Of a DNA stretch of 64,000 nt, positions 12,541-24,023 are shown in pieces. Origin of the DNA: Elymus sibiricus (lineage: Eukaryota > Streptophyta > Magnoliopsida > Poales > Poaceae); NCBI GenBank assembly GCA_039707655.1, contig CM077663.1:437427830-437491829 (forward strand), in the 5' to 3' direction. Made by a program: the position numbers and the translations under genes. Below the pieces are notes generated by a model. That model was not told the origin of the DNA and did no database searches. It was given only the letters and a program-made list of their open reading frames with translations. Numbering within the stretch: position 1 is the stretch's first letter; each line of letters starts with the position of its first letter.

Positions 12541-12550
12541 TATAAATAGG
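12541..12550 (+). promoter_or_regulatory. TATA box of lectin gene (copy 1)
   Basis: TATAAATAGG, 97 bp before the start codon at 12647. The intervening leader (caaagcaagcaagcagc) looks like a normal plant 5' UTR. Confidence 0.7.
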
Positions 12551-12646
12551 CGGGCATTTTGGTTCAAGGGCAGCCACAAAGCAAGCAAGCAGCTAGCGTT
12601 CCTTGCAAAGACTAGAACAGAAAGAGATCTCCACGCACGTCACGAT

Positions 12647-13388
12647 ATGGTAGGAGTATCAGCCTAGTGCATATCTAGCTTTCTACTCCCTCTGTAAACT
12701 AATATAAGACGTTTCATATCACTAGTTAGGATCGATTCCTTTATTATTATCGTACAGGTAATCTAACCTAGGATACACTCCTTCATCGATTAACTGCGTC
12801 CGTGCATGCAGTCAACGCCGGCGATGAAGATGGGCCCGTATGACAGCCCAGGAGGTAATAACTGGGACGTTAATGCTCTCAACCCGCCGAAAAAGCTTGT
12901 GAGCATCCAGATTTGGAGCACTGATTCCCCCTGCGAAGGAGCCGGGGTCAGCAAGGAAGGGGGCGGGGTCATCAACGCCATCTCGTTCAGCTATCTTGAC
13001 ATGGCAGGACAACTCATCCCCTCGGGTCCATGGGGCTCCCAGACCGGGAAACCCCACGTGGTACGTACGTGCATAAGAAATTAGAAAGAGTACTTATATA
13101 TTTGATTGATATTTGATTAATTTGTATTTTCATATCTTGTGATCTACCTTTGTATGTACGCAGATTAACATTGGTGATGACGAGCGCCTGATCACTATCC
13201 ACGGCACCAGTGATGGCAAATTCGTCACCTCGCTTAAATTTGTCACTGACAGGGCTTGCGAGTATGGGCCATACGGGGCACCATCTACCATAAGTGCTTT
13301 CAGCTTTCAGGGCGGCTCCATCCTTGCCTTCTTGGGCCGCTCCTCAGAGAAACTCAATGCCATCGGCGCCTACAAACTTGGGGTTTGA
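12647..13388 (+). CDS. Jacalin-related lectin, single domain (copy 1)
   Basis: Three exons: 12647-12649 (the ATG alone, donor GTAGGA), 12812-13060 (acceptor GCATGCAG, donor GTACGT) and 13164-13388 (acceptor TACGCAG, stop TGA), giving 158 residues, the usual length of a single-domain cytosolic mannose-type jacalin lectin. The protein starts MSTPAMKMGPYDSPGGNNWD. The beta-prism features are visible: SIQIWSTDSP, ISFSYLDMAGQ, INIGDDERLITIHG, FVTSLKFVTD, AFLGRSSEKLNAIGAY. No signal peptide. In mannose-binding family members, sugar contacts come from an N-terminal GG loop and a C-terminal GXXXD loop. Here the GG is DS and the GXXXD position reads SEKLN, so sugar binding may be weak or changed. Polyadenylation-type AATAAA occurs near 13495 and 13622. 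The gene lies alone between CACTA remnants. Confidence 0.85.
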
Positions 13389-13838
13389 TCCATCTATCCA
13401 TCATCGTCAGCATACGATGTCTGCAGACTTCCGTATGTTTGGCTTCGGTGGATACATGTGTGCGACCTATATCTACTGATTGTATTTGCAGATAAATAAA
13501 ATGGGGATCCCTCGCTACTGCATCCTATGGATAGATGGATCCCGGCCCTGCGTACGTGTGTGCTCGTGCTCGCTGTTTGTTTCCATATATTGTATCGTCC
13601 TGGCTTGTGTAACTATAAAATGAATAAAAGTCTCGGAAACTTGGTATTTTCCTGAGAATTTATACTTGTTACTTGCCATGTCCGGAAATATTTACGAGCC
13701 TCCATAAGCCAGGATAGACATGGGCCAGCTCAGGCCGTGCCGGTCGCGATCTTGCCGTTCCTCTCGCCGAGCCAGCTCGAGCTCCGTGCTCCGGCAAGCC
13801 CCTAAACACAGCTGGACTTGAGCTCTGGTTCAACTATG

Positions 13839-14005
13839 CACTACTAGAAACCGATTTTTTTCCCGGGTACCTGGTACGCTCAGCAAAGACTTCGCAGAGT
13901 GTTACACTCGGCCAACCACACTCAGACATACACCCTCTCGCCAAAGCTTTGTCGAGTGTTCCTTTACAGAGTGTTTTCCCAGGCACTCGGTCAAAGATTT
14001 GAGCT
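13839..14005 (+). mobile_element. CACTA 5'-end remnant downstream of lectin (copy 1)
   Basis: Begins CACTACTAGAAACCG and continues with words of the agagtgttacactcgg type (subterminal repeats of another CACTA family). No matching right end is found; the match fades near 14005. Confidence 0.6.
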
Positions 14006-14184
14006 TGGAAAAAAAAATTATGGGCCACCCAAAACGATGGTATTGGACATACGTATGAATGATCCGCCGAAATCCGGTCCGTTGCCTTGCGGGGGCGCGG
14101 CTTCCTTTTGCCAGTTTATTTTTTATGTCTTGGCAGACAAGTTAATTATTTCTTGTCCGGTAAGTATACGACTTAGAAACCAAG

Positions 14185-14688
14185 TCGGTTTGAGATCGTG
14201 ATCGTGACACGGTACCGCCTCTGGTCCTCCTGTATATACTACTTACCGGCCTCAGCCAAAGACACACCGAAAACACCTAGGATTTTGCCTCATCTCGCAA
14301 CTTGTGCCGCCATCGTAGTCTATCTCATCTCGAATGCCGACGTGCATCAGCGTGCGGGAGAGCAGGTCTCCGGAAGCGCGCCCACACCAAGCAACTGGTC
14401 TTCGTCAACGCTTGGCAAGTTTGGGAGGCCGCTACCGTAGTCTCGAGAATATGACGAGCATGATGTAGGTGGGGTCAGATCTCCCTGTCCATCGGAGCAA
14501 GCACCGACAGCCACCACGCTGAGCACATCGTGTGGGGACTTCCTCCACCCTCTGGCCATCCCGCCGGCACGTCGATCGTCGCGGGACGTTGTGTTGGCGG
14601 TCGCGGCGGTGGCGCATGTGTGGTGGCGGTACGGAGCATCAAAAGCGGTCAGGACAAATACGTCGATGGGACCAGGCAAAAGGAGGAG
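14185..14688. other. GC-rich segment, possible gene fragment of unknown kind
   Basis: A tgtatatactac stretch near 14230 and a following GC-rich, ORF-containing stretch look like the start of a gene (for example a frame from an ATG at 14337 ending in ATGATGTAG with a possible GT donor). In copy 2 (34370-34871) an added base at gctagccg breaks that frame. No family recognised. It ends exactly at the gypsy LTR start. Confidence 0.25.
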
Positions 14689-16260
14689 TGATACGTCCAT
14701 TTTTCATCACTATTTCTTATTACAATTTCCTATTTCCTATAGATTTTTTTCACGTCATTGCACAATTCTAATGTGTTTTCCCCTTCAAAACACACAGAGA
14801 GGGAAATTCTGAGGAAATTAGTGGACAACATGAAGACATGTGCAAAATTTACCAGAAAAAATCAATTATTTGGAGCTTAAAAAATCGAAGAAAATACCGA
14901 AAATTGTTTTGATAGAAAAGAAGCAACCGGAATTTCCACCGCACAACAAACAATCAAAACAATCAACGGTAACTAAATGAATCTTGATGGAAGTAATTTG
15001 GTGAAACTTTCGTGTGCCTCGAGATCGCCTGGGTCCCTACAACGAAAACAGTTGGCTTGCACTTAGCATAATTAAGGATTGGGCCACTTGTTGCACCATT
15101 GCACTATTTTTATTTTTGTGTTCTTGTAATTACAATTGCTTTCAAGCAAACCATGAAACACTCTTTGTAGCTTTACAGTGAACTTTTACTAGTTTCCATA
15201 AACTGATTCCTTCTGCTTCTCATTGGGTTTGACACCCAAACTAACTGAAAAGGTTACGATAGATCCCTACACTTGTGTGTTATCAAGACTCGTTTCTTTT
15301 AGCCGTTGCCGGAGTGTAGTGCTCTTTATAAGTGTAATTTGGCGAGAGAAATATTTACTATGCTTGATATTTTATTTTTCTTTGCTACTTTAGTGTACTA
15401 TGGATTTGCATTATGTTGATAACTTGTTAGCAGGTGGGGTCACCTATGCCACCCAGGTGGTTCAGAGAAAAACTCCACCTTCTGAAAAACCTTATAAGAT
15501 TCCTACTGTATTTTTTGAACCATGGGAGGGCTAACCGTTATGCAAGTGACGGATCCATTTTTATAAGGACAATTTGGCCATTTGCTTGAATTATGTGGTC
15601 TTTTTAAGCTTTCAGGTTTACCAGAGGACGGTGTCGTGAAGAAAATATTCCCTCTATGTTTGGAGGGAAATTTTTGACATGGTTTAAGTTATTGGATAAT
15701 CGCTATGCTATGCAATGTAATGTGTTATGTAGTGAAGTTATCTTCAATTTTCATCCAGCTCAACAGGTACATGGAGACATGAATTATATTTATAATCTTT
15801 TGTCTCGTTTAGGAGAAAGAATGAGCCAAACTTGGTGGAGCTTTAAATCCTTGATACTTAAATGTCCTACTCATTAGCTTTCCAAAGTGATGATTGTTAC
15901 AAACTTCTATGTGAGACTTTCTCGATATGATAAGAAACACTTGATATGTCTTTTGGAGGCTGCTTTACTGAGAAGAATACTCATGATAAATGGTAAGAAT
16001 ATCCCGTAACAGTAAAGATTTGGAGATCCACAATGGAAGGAGTCAGTTATAAATTATGAATGCGATTGCATTAAGGTTTTTCTAAATCTTGTAATTTTCA
16101 TAGGCCTTGTTCTAAGTATGGACTTGATTCCGATACAACTGTTACTCTGTGTAAATCTTTTATTGCTCATATAAATGTTTCTAAATAAAAGTGGGAGAAA
16201 TATCATGATCATTTTAATGATATTGTTAGAGAGAATGATCAACCAGACAGTCCCAAAATA
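14689..16260 (+). mobile_element. Decayed gypsy LTR retrotransposon with Athila-like gag remnant (copy 1)
   Basis: TGATACGTCCATTTTTCATC at 14689 resembles the start of common Triticeae gypsy LTRs. The phrase ctacacttgtgtgttatcaag near 15270 is typical of the untranslated region after such LTRs. From about 15600 the translation resembles Athila-type gag, with pieces PEDGVVKKIFPLCLEG, KLLDNRYAMQCNVL and GERMSQTWWSFKSLILKCP, broken by stops and frameshifts. No pol or second LTR. Non-functional. Confidence 0.65.
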
Positions 16261-16646
16261 GATCATGAGGAGCAAGGGCATCTTCTGCCCAGGGTCATCA
16301 CATCATTGTCTGACGCTGCCAGTGAGCGAGCTAAGCTGTATGGTTGGGTCTGCTTGGACCTGCCCACATTCTCAGATGGTTGGGTCTGCTTGGACGCTTG
16401 CTCGAGTCCACGATGCCGACTTAGGCAAACATGGATTACTGGGCTCCTTCTTGTCGTACTTCAAAAATTAATGCCCATCAAAACCATATCTTGTGGATGT
16501 GGAAGACAGGGTGAAAGGAAATAAAAAAGTGAATAAGCAGTTGCCTGATAAACTCCAGGAAATGTATATCTGCACAAATAGTACTATGCATATCTGATAG
16601 TTTCAAAGCTTGACCTCTGCTCCCCGACAGCTTTTACATACCCAAG

Positions 16647-17724
16647 ATGGTCTTACAAGAAATCGTGACATGCGCTCATGATGATATTCTTAAAAACTCT
16701 GTCTCGTTATGGAGTAAGTATGATAAACTGATGGAAGAAGCAGACAAGGACATCCAAGATGATGACAACATCATAAAGGAAGAAAATGTTGTGCGGGTAG
16801 GTGCAAAGCTGGGCAAGGTACTGATTGATCAAGGGAGTCAATAAGAATGTTTGGGTATCCAGTGCGGGTTATGGGCAGATTTTATACTGCATATTGCCCC
16901 CACTTGGAACGCAGAGGTGCACTGGCAGTGCCTTGAGTCGGGAGGGGAATTCGTTACTTATGTCTTGGCATGGCTATGGCATGGTGGAATCGAGAAGATC
17001 AAAAATATGGCCAGTGTAAAATGTGTGTGTGGAAATGATTCCCCTGGAACATCACCTCAGGTTAAAATGTGTGTCTTGGCAGGACCAAAGGAAGAAAAAG
17101 AAGTTCACATACAATGATCATAACACAGAATGTTAATGTAGAGGAGAAGAATGGGTGTATTGAAATGGTAAGCGTAGATACGGCCGATCATCAGAATGGG
17201 AAAGCTGGCAATGTGGTGGTCAGAGGGATGAAGAATAGTGGGAACACATGTTACTTCACTACAGTGTTACGGAGTCTTCTTGCACTTGATAAGCTACGTG
17301 CAAGGATGTTAGGACCAGATACTCTGACAGGAAACCTTGGTCAGGAACTGCATAATCTGTTTGAGATAACAACCGGTACCAATGACGCACACGAGATGTG
17401 ATGGTGCCAGAGCAGCTCCTCTCACATATGCGCTCAAGGAATTCGGATTTTAGACTTGGCATGATGCAAGACAGTAGTAACATGTTTGGTTCCTTGCCAG
17501 ATGGGTTGAATAATGAGGAACCTACAATGGTTGGGTCACTCTTCCGTAGCCTGGTGGTTAAACATGTCTCCAACAAATATTTTGAGCACACATCAGTTAC
17601 CACTAATGGCGGGTACCTTGACCTCGGTTTGGCAATACCACCAAAGAAGCCATCGTCAGTCTAGGACTACTTAGATTTATATGCCACTGGAATGATCGAC
17701 GGTTGTCACTGTATGGACTGCTGA
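16647..17724 (+). pseudogene. Ubiquitin-specific protease (USP/UBP) fragment, broken (copy 1)
   Basis: Family C19 deubiquitinases remove ubiquitin using a Cys-His-Asp triad. Here the Cys box is recognisable as MKNSGNTCYFTTVLRSLLAL (Cys codon 17249-17251), where the family usually has a GNTCYxNxxLQ pattern; the final N and Q are changed. Downstream come QELHNLFEI and then, after a frame change near 17395, SSNMFGSLPDGLNNEEP and YLDLGLAIPPKKPSSV, which match the region after the Cys box. Copy 1 then has a private TAG (17662-17664) in place of GAG. The His box is absent, and the match ends at CHCMDC. Upstream frames (16647-16844, 16851-17117) look like the N-terminal part of the same gene but are also disrupted. 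Non-functional as a protease. Confidence 0.7.
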
Positions 17725-18923
17725 GCAGCAGTTGTTGCTGCTGGAAATGCAGGGTCGTCTCTAGAAATTTGGGGCCCCGGTGTGAAATGCAAAATGTGGC
17801 CTTAAAATTTATTTATTTATTTAAATTGGAAGAGGTACTATCTTCAAAGAATTTGATGAGTGACATGTGAAGGAATTAGCCAGATTGGTGAACTGATGCA
17901 CAATGATGAAATAGCAAATCTATCTATCTATACCTATACAAATTAGAGTCTCTAGAAAATCCTACGTTAATTTGAATTTACGAGCCGTTAATCTGATGGG
18001 ACCGAGTTATTATGCTGTAGATTAACCCATATAATCGCCGGATGAAATTTTACTCAATTCAGAAGAAAAGATTGCACGGAAGGCTCATCACGGTTGTATA
18101 TATAGAGTCCTTGCCTTTCACGGCTGTAGGATTAGAAACCAAGGATATATATACATACGCTTATAAGAAAATAAGCGGAAAGAGATAAGCCTCAAAATCC
18201 TTTCACGGTTGTGAGATAGAAGTCATCTCCTCTAATATATAGCTAACTTCATCGTCTCTTTCTCCCATAGCAAGAAAAAAACAATTCAATCTTTCCGTAT
18301 GGACTCTCTACGGTCTCTCTCCACCATCAGTTCCATCAAAATTGTTTTCCTCATCTTTGCCTAGCTACAGCCCTACAATAATGAATGACGCAAAGTATTT
18401 GCTGATTAAACCTGTTAATTTTCCAGCATGCTCGGATTGGCTAAACAACTATCATATTTGGGTGATCTGGTCGGTGTTATTCTAGCATATTTTTCAGCGC
18501 TGGCTCGATACTGAGCCGACAATCGATGGGTCCTTGAAGTCAATGTTAACGGGCAAATATACAATTGAAATGCTGATATGCCAATCGATGCTCCATAGAA
18601 AGAGGATCATAGTATGACCACGGTTCACAAAAATACATATGATCACGAGGACAAAGGTTTACTTCAGTTTCAGTTGTTCGACACATCCATAAAATGCGCC
18701 TTGAAAATTAGCGAGGAAGTTGTGTACCGAAAGTAAAGAAATGATTTTGTAAGACCTTCAACTGCTTACACCTGGTCAAGAAGGATGGCGGAAGGAGGTA
18801 CTTTCCTTATATCAATGGACCAATTTCATCTCTGGACTTCGTATCGAACCGTGTCTACCCCCTCGAAAATAAGAACCAAAGCATGCCACGCATGCCACAG
18901 AACATCAATTACCCGCCTGGAAA
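17725..18923. other. Spacer at the right end of the unit
   Basis: Starts with cagggtcgtctctagaaatt at 17748, reminiscent of a decayed hAT-type end (CAGGG...), exactly where the protease similarity stops; no partner end found. A short (CTAT)n tract follows at 17918-17938. The rest is AT-rich with no supportable gene. Copy 2 counterparts: 37942-38175, 49102-49311 and 50297-50988. Confidence 0.35.
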
Positions 18924-20003
18924 ATATCCTTCATGGATCCTCTGCCACATTTTTCTCTGACACAATTTCAGGCATCTCATATGGAAGTTTCCAACATGAC
19001 CTACATGCAAACACAACAATAGAAGAGGGGAAAATTATTTGATTCCGGATGGTTTTTTTGTCAAAAAAGTCTTCTCTTTCGTACTGGCCCTACTATTGTC
19101 ACATGCTACAAAAATAAAAGAAAGGTTATTATCATATAAATTTTTTATGTTAAAAATAGCATATGTACCCATTAAGTCAACTTCCAAAAAACATGTTCAA
19201 CAAAAATAAAAAACACATTTATCTTTCAACAAAAAATATTGCAAACGGAGTAGCTTCACGCTATTTTTTTTAAAGTATATAAAAAATGCTTAAATCTCAC
19301 TGTGTTGTAGCATCCTAGAAAAAAGAGTTATAAATTACAACAAAAAGCTAATTCTTGTATATCCGGTATAAAAATGTCAATGAAACAAACATATAAAAGA
19401 ATACCAAATTAAAATTAAAGTGTCTACATAATTTCTCACATTTAAAGACATAAAATGTCAAAAACAAAACTGGCTAGCGGTGCACATCCATGCGTTATGT
19501 CGACAAGGAGCCACATTGGTGTTCACCCCAAGAATTCATAGGGCGTTCTATAACTTGCGGATATCAAGCAGACTAAGAAGAGTTCCCTAATTAAGAAGTG
19601 AAGTAGAAAATATAACTAAGACAAAAGGAGAGAACATTGGTAGACCTTTATTTCGACCACCATACAATGTTTATTATTTCTGAAATGCACAAATTTAGAA
19701 TCTTCATATGGCACAGTTCAGCCACATTCGAGACATTGACCTCTGTGGTTTATGCAATGATACCAATGTGCAATGCATTAACGCACAAAATTTCTGAATC
19801 GAATGGCTTACTTTTAAAATGGTTCTAAATCATTGGAATGTGTAACGAAAATATGGCTTCATGAAAACCATGTTTTGCCTTCCGTAAAAATTCATGTTTG
19901 CCACCGCAATAGAACAATTAAGTAACCATAAAATAGATGTCAACTAACAATAACTTAATTGTAATGTTTATTTAAATTTATGAAAAAATAACGTTCTCAA
20001 TAC

Positions 20004-20267
20004 ATTAGCCCGTGCGAATGCACGGATTATATAATTGTTCGTTCCTTTGGGGAGATCCACGAAAAATATAAAATATTCAATACAGTGATTGCCAAGATGA
20101 ACTGCAATATGTTGTTTTCTAAGATGAACGTATATGATTCAAAAGAATAATAATAGTATAGTTAGATACGGGCTTGACTTGCACGCATCTAGTCCTTGAT
20201 GGATGAGCGCATGTGCTAGCTAATTATAGTTACTAGTCATGAAACCCGTGCACCTGCACGGGCTAGT
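20004..20267. mobile_element. 264-bp foldback element (copy 2)
   Basis: Same element as 2914-3177. Here the left hairpin is intact (CCGTGC gaat GCACGG), whereas copy 1 has two substitutions in it. Confidence 0.4.
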
Positions 20268-21036
20268 AAATTTTTCTTATCTTAACGTAGGGACATTCGG
20301 GACGGTATTTCGATCATTGTATAAGCATTTATTTACTTGTTATAGGAAGAAAATTGATTCAAAGCACTTCATCTACCTGTGAATGTATTGTTTGCATGCA
20401 TACCCTTTCCAACCATTAAATGTGTCGCAACTATGTGTGCGATATTCTTGCTGTGTGACATCATGCCTCAGGAACTTTGGTTTTACAATAGATGTAACAT
20501 TGTTCCAGCTTTATAAAGGTTTCCTCCGTATTGGTGGCTATTATGTTGCAAATACAAAATTCGGTGGATGTATCATTTGTTTTCCTTTTCCCCACAAATT
20601 ATGATGGAGTTTGGTGTTAGGGTTTGGAGACACTGAGCAAGCAGTCGGTACCAAATTTACATTTATAATATCATGTTGTTTTCGAGATCATATTTATATG
20701 AAGTATGCACGCAAAATGTTTTGTCGGGAGTGCATGAGGGCATTCATTTCCCCTCATGATAAATAGTGAATCCATGCACTATTTTATGTCCGAATAGATG
20801 TGAAATGAACCCATTTAATTACATTAAATGCGACTGTAATAATTTTTTCATAGAGTTTTCCCTTAAACTACATCAGATAGAGGTATGATTTTAGTTTCTT
20901 TATTAATGATTAAATTTTAAGAAAAGGTGTGGATTCTAGTTATTTTTAACCGGGGACACCCATAGCTATTGTTTTTTGCGCATGGGATCTTTCTTACACA
21001 CGATAGATATGGAAGGTTTAGTTTTGTTACCTTGTA

Positions 21037-21291
21037 CTGCCTCCATTACTAAATACTCCCTCCGTTCCTAAATATTTGTCTTTTTAGAGATTTCACTATG
21101 GACTACATACGGATGTATATGGACATAATTTAGAGCGTAGATTCGTTCATTTTGCTTCATATGTAGTCCATAGTTGAATCTCTAAAAAGACAAATATTTA
21201 GGAACGGAGGGAGTATAAGAGATTTAAAGATTTCATTATAGACTACATACAGAGTGTCTCTAAACGGTCTTATATTTAGGAATGAAGGGAG
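21037..21291. mobile_element. Stowaway-like MITE (copy 2), split by a younger MITE
   Basis: Same old Stowaway as 3913-4007, interrupted at 21055 by the 158-bp element 21056-21213. Confidence 0.8.
21056..21213. mobile_element. Younger Stowaway MITE nested in an older one, 158 bp
   Basis: Near-perfect terminal inverted repeats starting ctccctccgttcctaaatat, flanked by TA at 21054-21055 and 21214-21215. Copy 1 (3931-3936) and copy 3 show the empty site with a single TA. Classic Triticeae Stowaway; non-coding and able to fold into one long hairpin. Confidence 0.93.
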
Positions 21292-21750
21292 TATATATGA
21301 ATGTAGTTATCATAACTTGTGTGAAAGTATGAGCAAATCCCAGGCGATCCTGCCAGATATATGAACCAACCAAATATAGCAACTTCTCAGTTCTCACCAC
21401 CAACCATATATATACATGATTCATGCAAAAAGCAGTAAATTAAATGGCAATTTTTACAACCAAAATATAAGGCACACGAAAATAATAGTCAAACCTCCAG
21501 CTGGATAGCATGTACGCGTAGATGAAACTTGCTTAAGACGTTTACCTTTGAATGCATCTAGAGAAGAAGGATGCAGTCGATCGCAATGTACGTACATGAG
21601 CAGAAAAACTAACGGAGCTGCGACATGCCAGTACTCGTCATGGACGTCCTCAACACTTCACCTCGTCGGGCTAGGGTGTGATCATTAACGCCTTGGCTCT
21701 CCAAATGCCACTCCGTCTTCTTCAGGACCGATCTGCATGCATTTTTTATC

Positions 21751-24019
21751 CCTAAAATCTAAAAAGTGCGTACGCACTATTTAAACGTCGCGAGCAGCCG
21801 ATTCCTAGCCGAAGGATTCCTTCGCAGGTGCTATCTGGTCGGAATCACGTGGCTGCATAACGTCTGGGGTAATGATAAATGATGCGTACCCTCTTTCCGC
21901 ATGTGGCTGTATGTGGTAGATTTAACTACGTTCCACCAAAATTCAAAAAGCTATATCTTTCAAACCACGTGTCAAAATTCAAATCCGTTTTCATAATTGA
22001 AATCGTGGCGACGAGATCTTTGAAACTAGATCCCGCAAGGATATGTTTCGATGAACTTTTTTTATGCCAACTTTGATGTTAATATTGTGTAATTTTATTA
22101 CTACATGGTGCAACTTTAGTACTGCATTATGCAACTTTTTCCAGAACCAATTCTAGCGATGCATGATCCAACTTTCTATGCGGTTGCAACCTAGCAACCA
22201 TGAAAACTAACTTTTTATGATGTGCAACTAGTCTGCTGACTCGGACAACTACCTAACAGTCGATGTGGAACCCCCTACTCGTGGACGTGTAGTTTTTGCT
22301 ACTCCATGCCCCTTCTACCCTACCGCGATAGGTGCCACGTAGTCTGTTGTTCAAGCCAACTGCCTAGTAGTACATGTGCAACTCCTCGCCTCCCTACTTA
22401 TAGATGTGTAGTTTTAGTTGGCGAGATAACAAATAAAGTTGCACATAGTCTACTAGGCGGTTGGCCTAGGCAATAGATGAAGTTGCACATCTCAATGGCA
22501 GGGATAGTTGGACGGTAAAAACCACACATCTATGAGGGTAGTGAAAAGTTACATATAGGCAGGGCACTAAAGTTGCACAATCTCGTCCGCATAGTCGCAC
22601 ATGAATTGTTGTGGTGGTGCTCACACCCAGCCATGGAGTTGCACACTCTCGTCAGTACAATCGCACATGCATGGCCGAGGAGTCGCACACTCTCGTTCGC
22701 ATAGTCTCACATGCACTGTTGCGGGAGTTGCATACGCACAATGGGGTAGTTGCTCACGCGCAAGCATCTACAGCCGGACTTGGCAAATCTGCCCTCCTAT
22801 ATGCCCGCGGGCGCGTCCGGGCGCACACATGGCCGCAGAGTTGCACACTTACCTCGGCATAGGTGCCCACTCTCTTTCGCTGCCGGAGTTGCGCACTCTC
22901 GTTTGTATAGTAGTTCACGCAAGATTGCGAGAGTTCACACGCGCAGCGGCATAGTCGCACACACAGGACCATGAAGTTGCGCACTCTCGTTGACATACTA
23001 ACGCACGCACGGCCGTGGTGTTGCACACTCTCGTTGGCATAGTCGGAAATGTATGGCCGCGGAGTTGCACATTCTCGTCCACATAGTCGCACACGTACTA
23101 CTATGACAAGTGCTCACGCACGGCCATGGAGTTGCACACTCTCGACGGTATAGTCGCACATGCATGGCCACGGAGTTGCACAACTTCGTCTGCATAGTCG
23201 CACATGAACTGTTGTGGGAGGTGCTCAGGCCCGGCCGCGGAGTTGCACACTCTCGTCAGCATAATCGCACATGCGTGACCATTGAGTTGCAGACTCTCGT
23301 TCGCAGTTGTAGACGTACTGATGCGGGAGTTGCACGTGTACAATGGGGCAGTTGCTCACGCGCGACTGCGGAGTTGCACATCCTGGCTGGCATAGTTGCT
23401 CACACACGGACTCCGGGTTGGCACACTCTTATAGGATAGTCTCTCAAATGCGGCCGTGGGGGCTGCACACGCACAACGACTACCAGACAGTTGGCCAGGG
23501 CACTGGGGCAGCAGACGAAATTGCACATTTCACTGTTAGAGAGTAATATGGGGTGTTGTCATCTGTGATTACTGCATGTCCATACTTAGAGGGAAAAGTT
23601 GCACATCGATTGTCAGCTAGTTGCACATCAACGGCTAAACAGTTGCATCAAACGGAGACTAAATTGCACACTAAAAAGTTTGTCGAAACATACCCATGCG
23701 GGATCTAGTTTCGAAGAACACGCCACGAGAGTTCCAACGGTGAAAACGGATCTTAATTCCGACGCATGGTTTAAAAATTATTACTTTTTTTTAAATTTGA
23801 AAACTCAAATTAAATGCGTTCACACTTATTTACATGTATGCTTTTGTAATATTTTTCTATTACTTGGTACTTATTCTAATGTATGTATTAAAATTATTTT
23901 TTATATCAATTAGAGGGGACAAATTATTACATTTTACAGATTAGGAGACAAAAAGTTTCTATTTTAGGCCGGCCGCTCGCGAAGGCTAGGAAGCAGCCGG
24001 CCGCTAGCTAGACTCGTCC
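21751..24019. mobile_element. Non-autonomous MULE-like element, 2269 bp
   Basis: Flanked by TTTTTTATC at 21742-21750 and 24020-24028; copy 1 (4462-4470) has a single copy of the site. A 9-bp duplication is the Mutator signature. Long imperfect inverted repeats lie inside each end: the left block around 21950-22060 is matched in inverted orientation by the right block around 23690-23790 (shared words gcgggatctagttt and gaaaacggat). The outermost bases agree less well (cctaaaat near both ends). No transposase. The interior is a CpG-rich minisatellite. Confidence 0.75.
22430..23480. repeat. gttgcacactctcg minisatellite inside the MULE-like element
   Basis: Roughly 45-65-bp variant units of the form gttgcacactctcgt + gcatagtcgcacatg + gccgcgg. 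A higher-order duplication is visible: the stretch with gtcgcacatgaa and ggtgctca at about 22575-22770 recurs at about 23179-23370, a period near 605 bp. ORFs called here on both strands are by-products of the repeat. Confidence 0.8.
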
Positions 24020-24023
24020 TTTT

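Larger units (their letters stand above)
1832..18923. repeat. Tandem unit, copy 1 (about 17.1 kb)
   Basis: The segment starting atatccttcatggatcc at 1832 recurs at 18924 and 50989, and long collinear stretches at only a few percent divergence follow each. Copy 1 is the most compact: it lacks the large insertions of copy 2 and so supplies empty sites for them. It uniquely lacks a 34-bp stretch near 3393 that copies 2 and 3 share. AT-rich gaps 1832-2913, 3178-3912 and 4008-4480 hold nothing I can recognise. The true duplication breakpoints are hidden, because the left edge is replaced by the LTR. Confidence 0.95.

Noticed and set aside
12690..12735. ctccctctgtaaactaatat in lectin intron 1 as a Stowaway MITE
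   Set aside because: Only one end is present; no partner inverted repeat or TA-flanked boundary found.
12806..13084. Alternative intron-less start at ATGCAGTCAACG for the lectin
   Set aside because: The ATG overlaps the splice acceptor GCATGCAG; using it would lose the leader and TATA context, while splicing from 12649 gives a family-like N-terminus in both copies.
22601..23439. Several ORFs over 60 residues on both strands
   Set aside because: Open only because the minisatellite unit lacks stops; the residue pattern simply repeats with the DNA unit.
22430..23480. Possible CRISPR-like array (regular repeats)
   Set aside because: Plant nuclear context, units vary in length and sequence with no unique spacers; it is a minisatellite.
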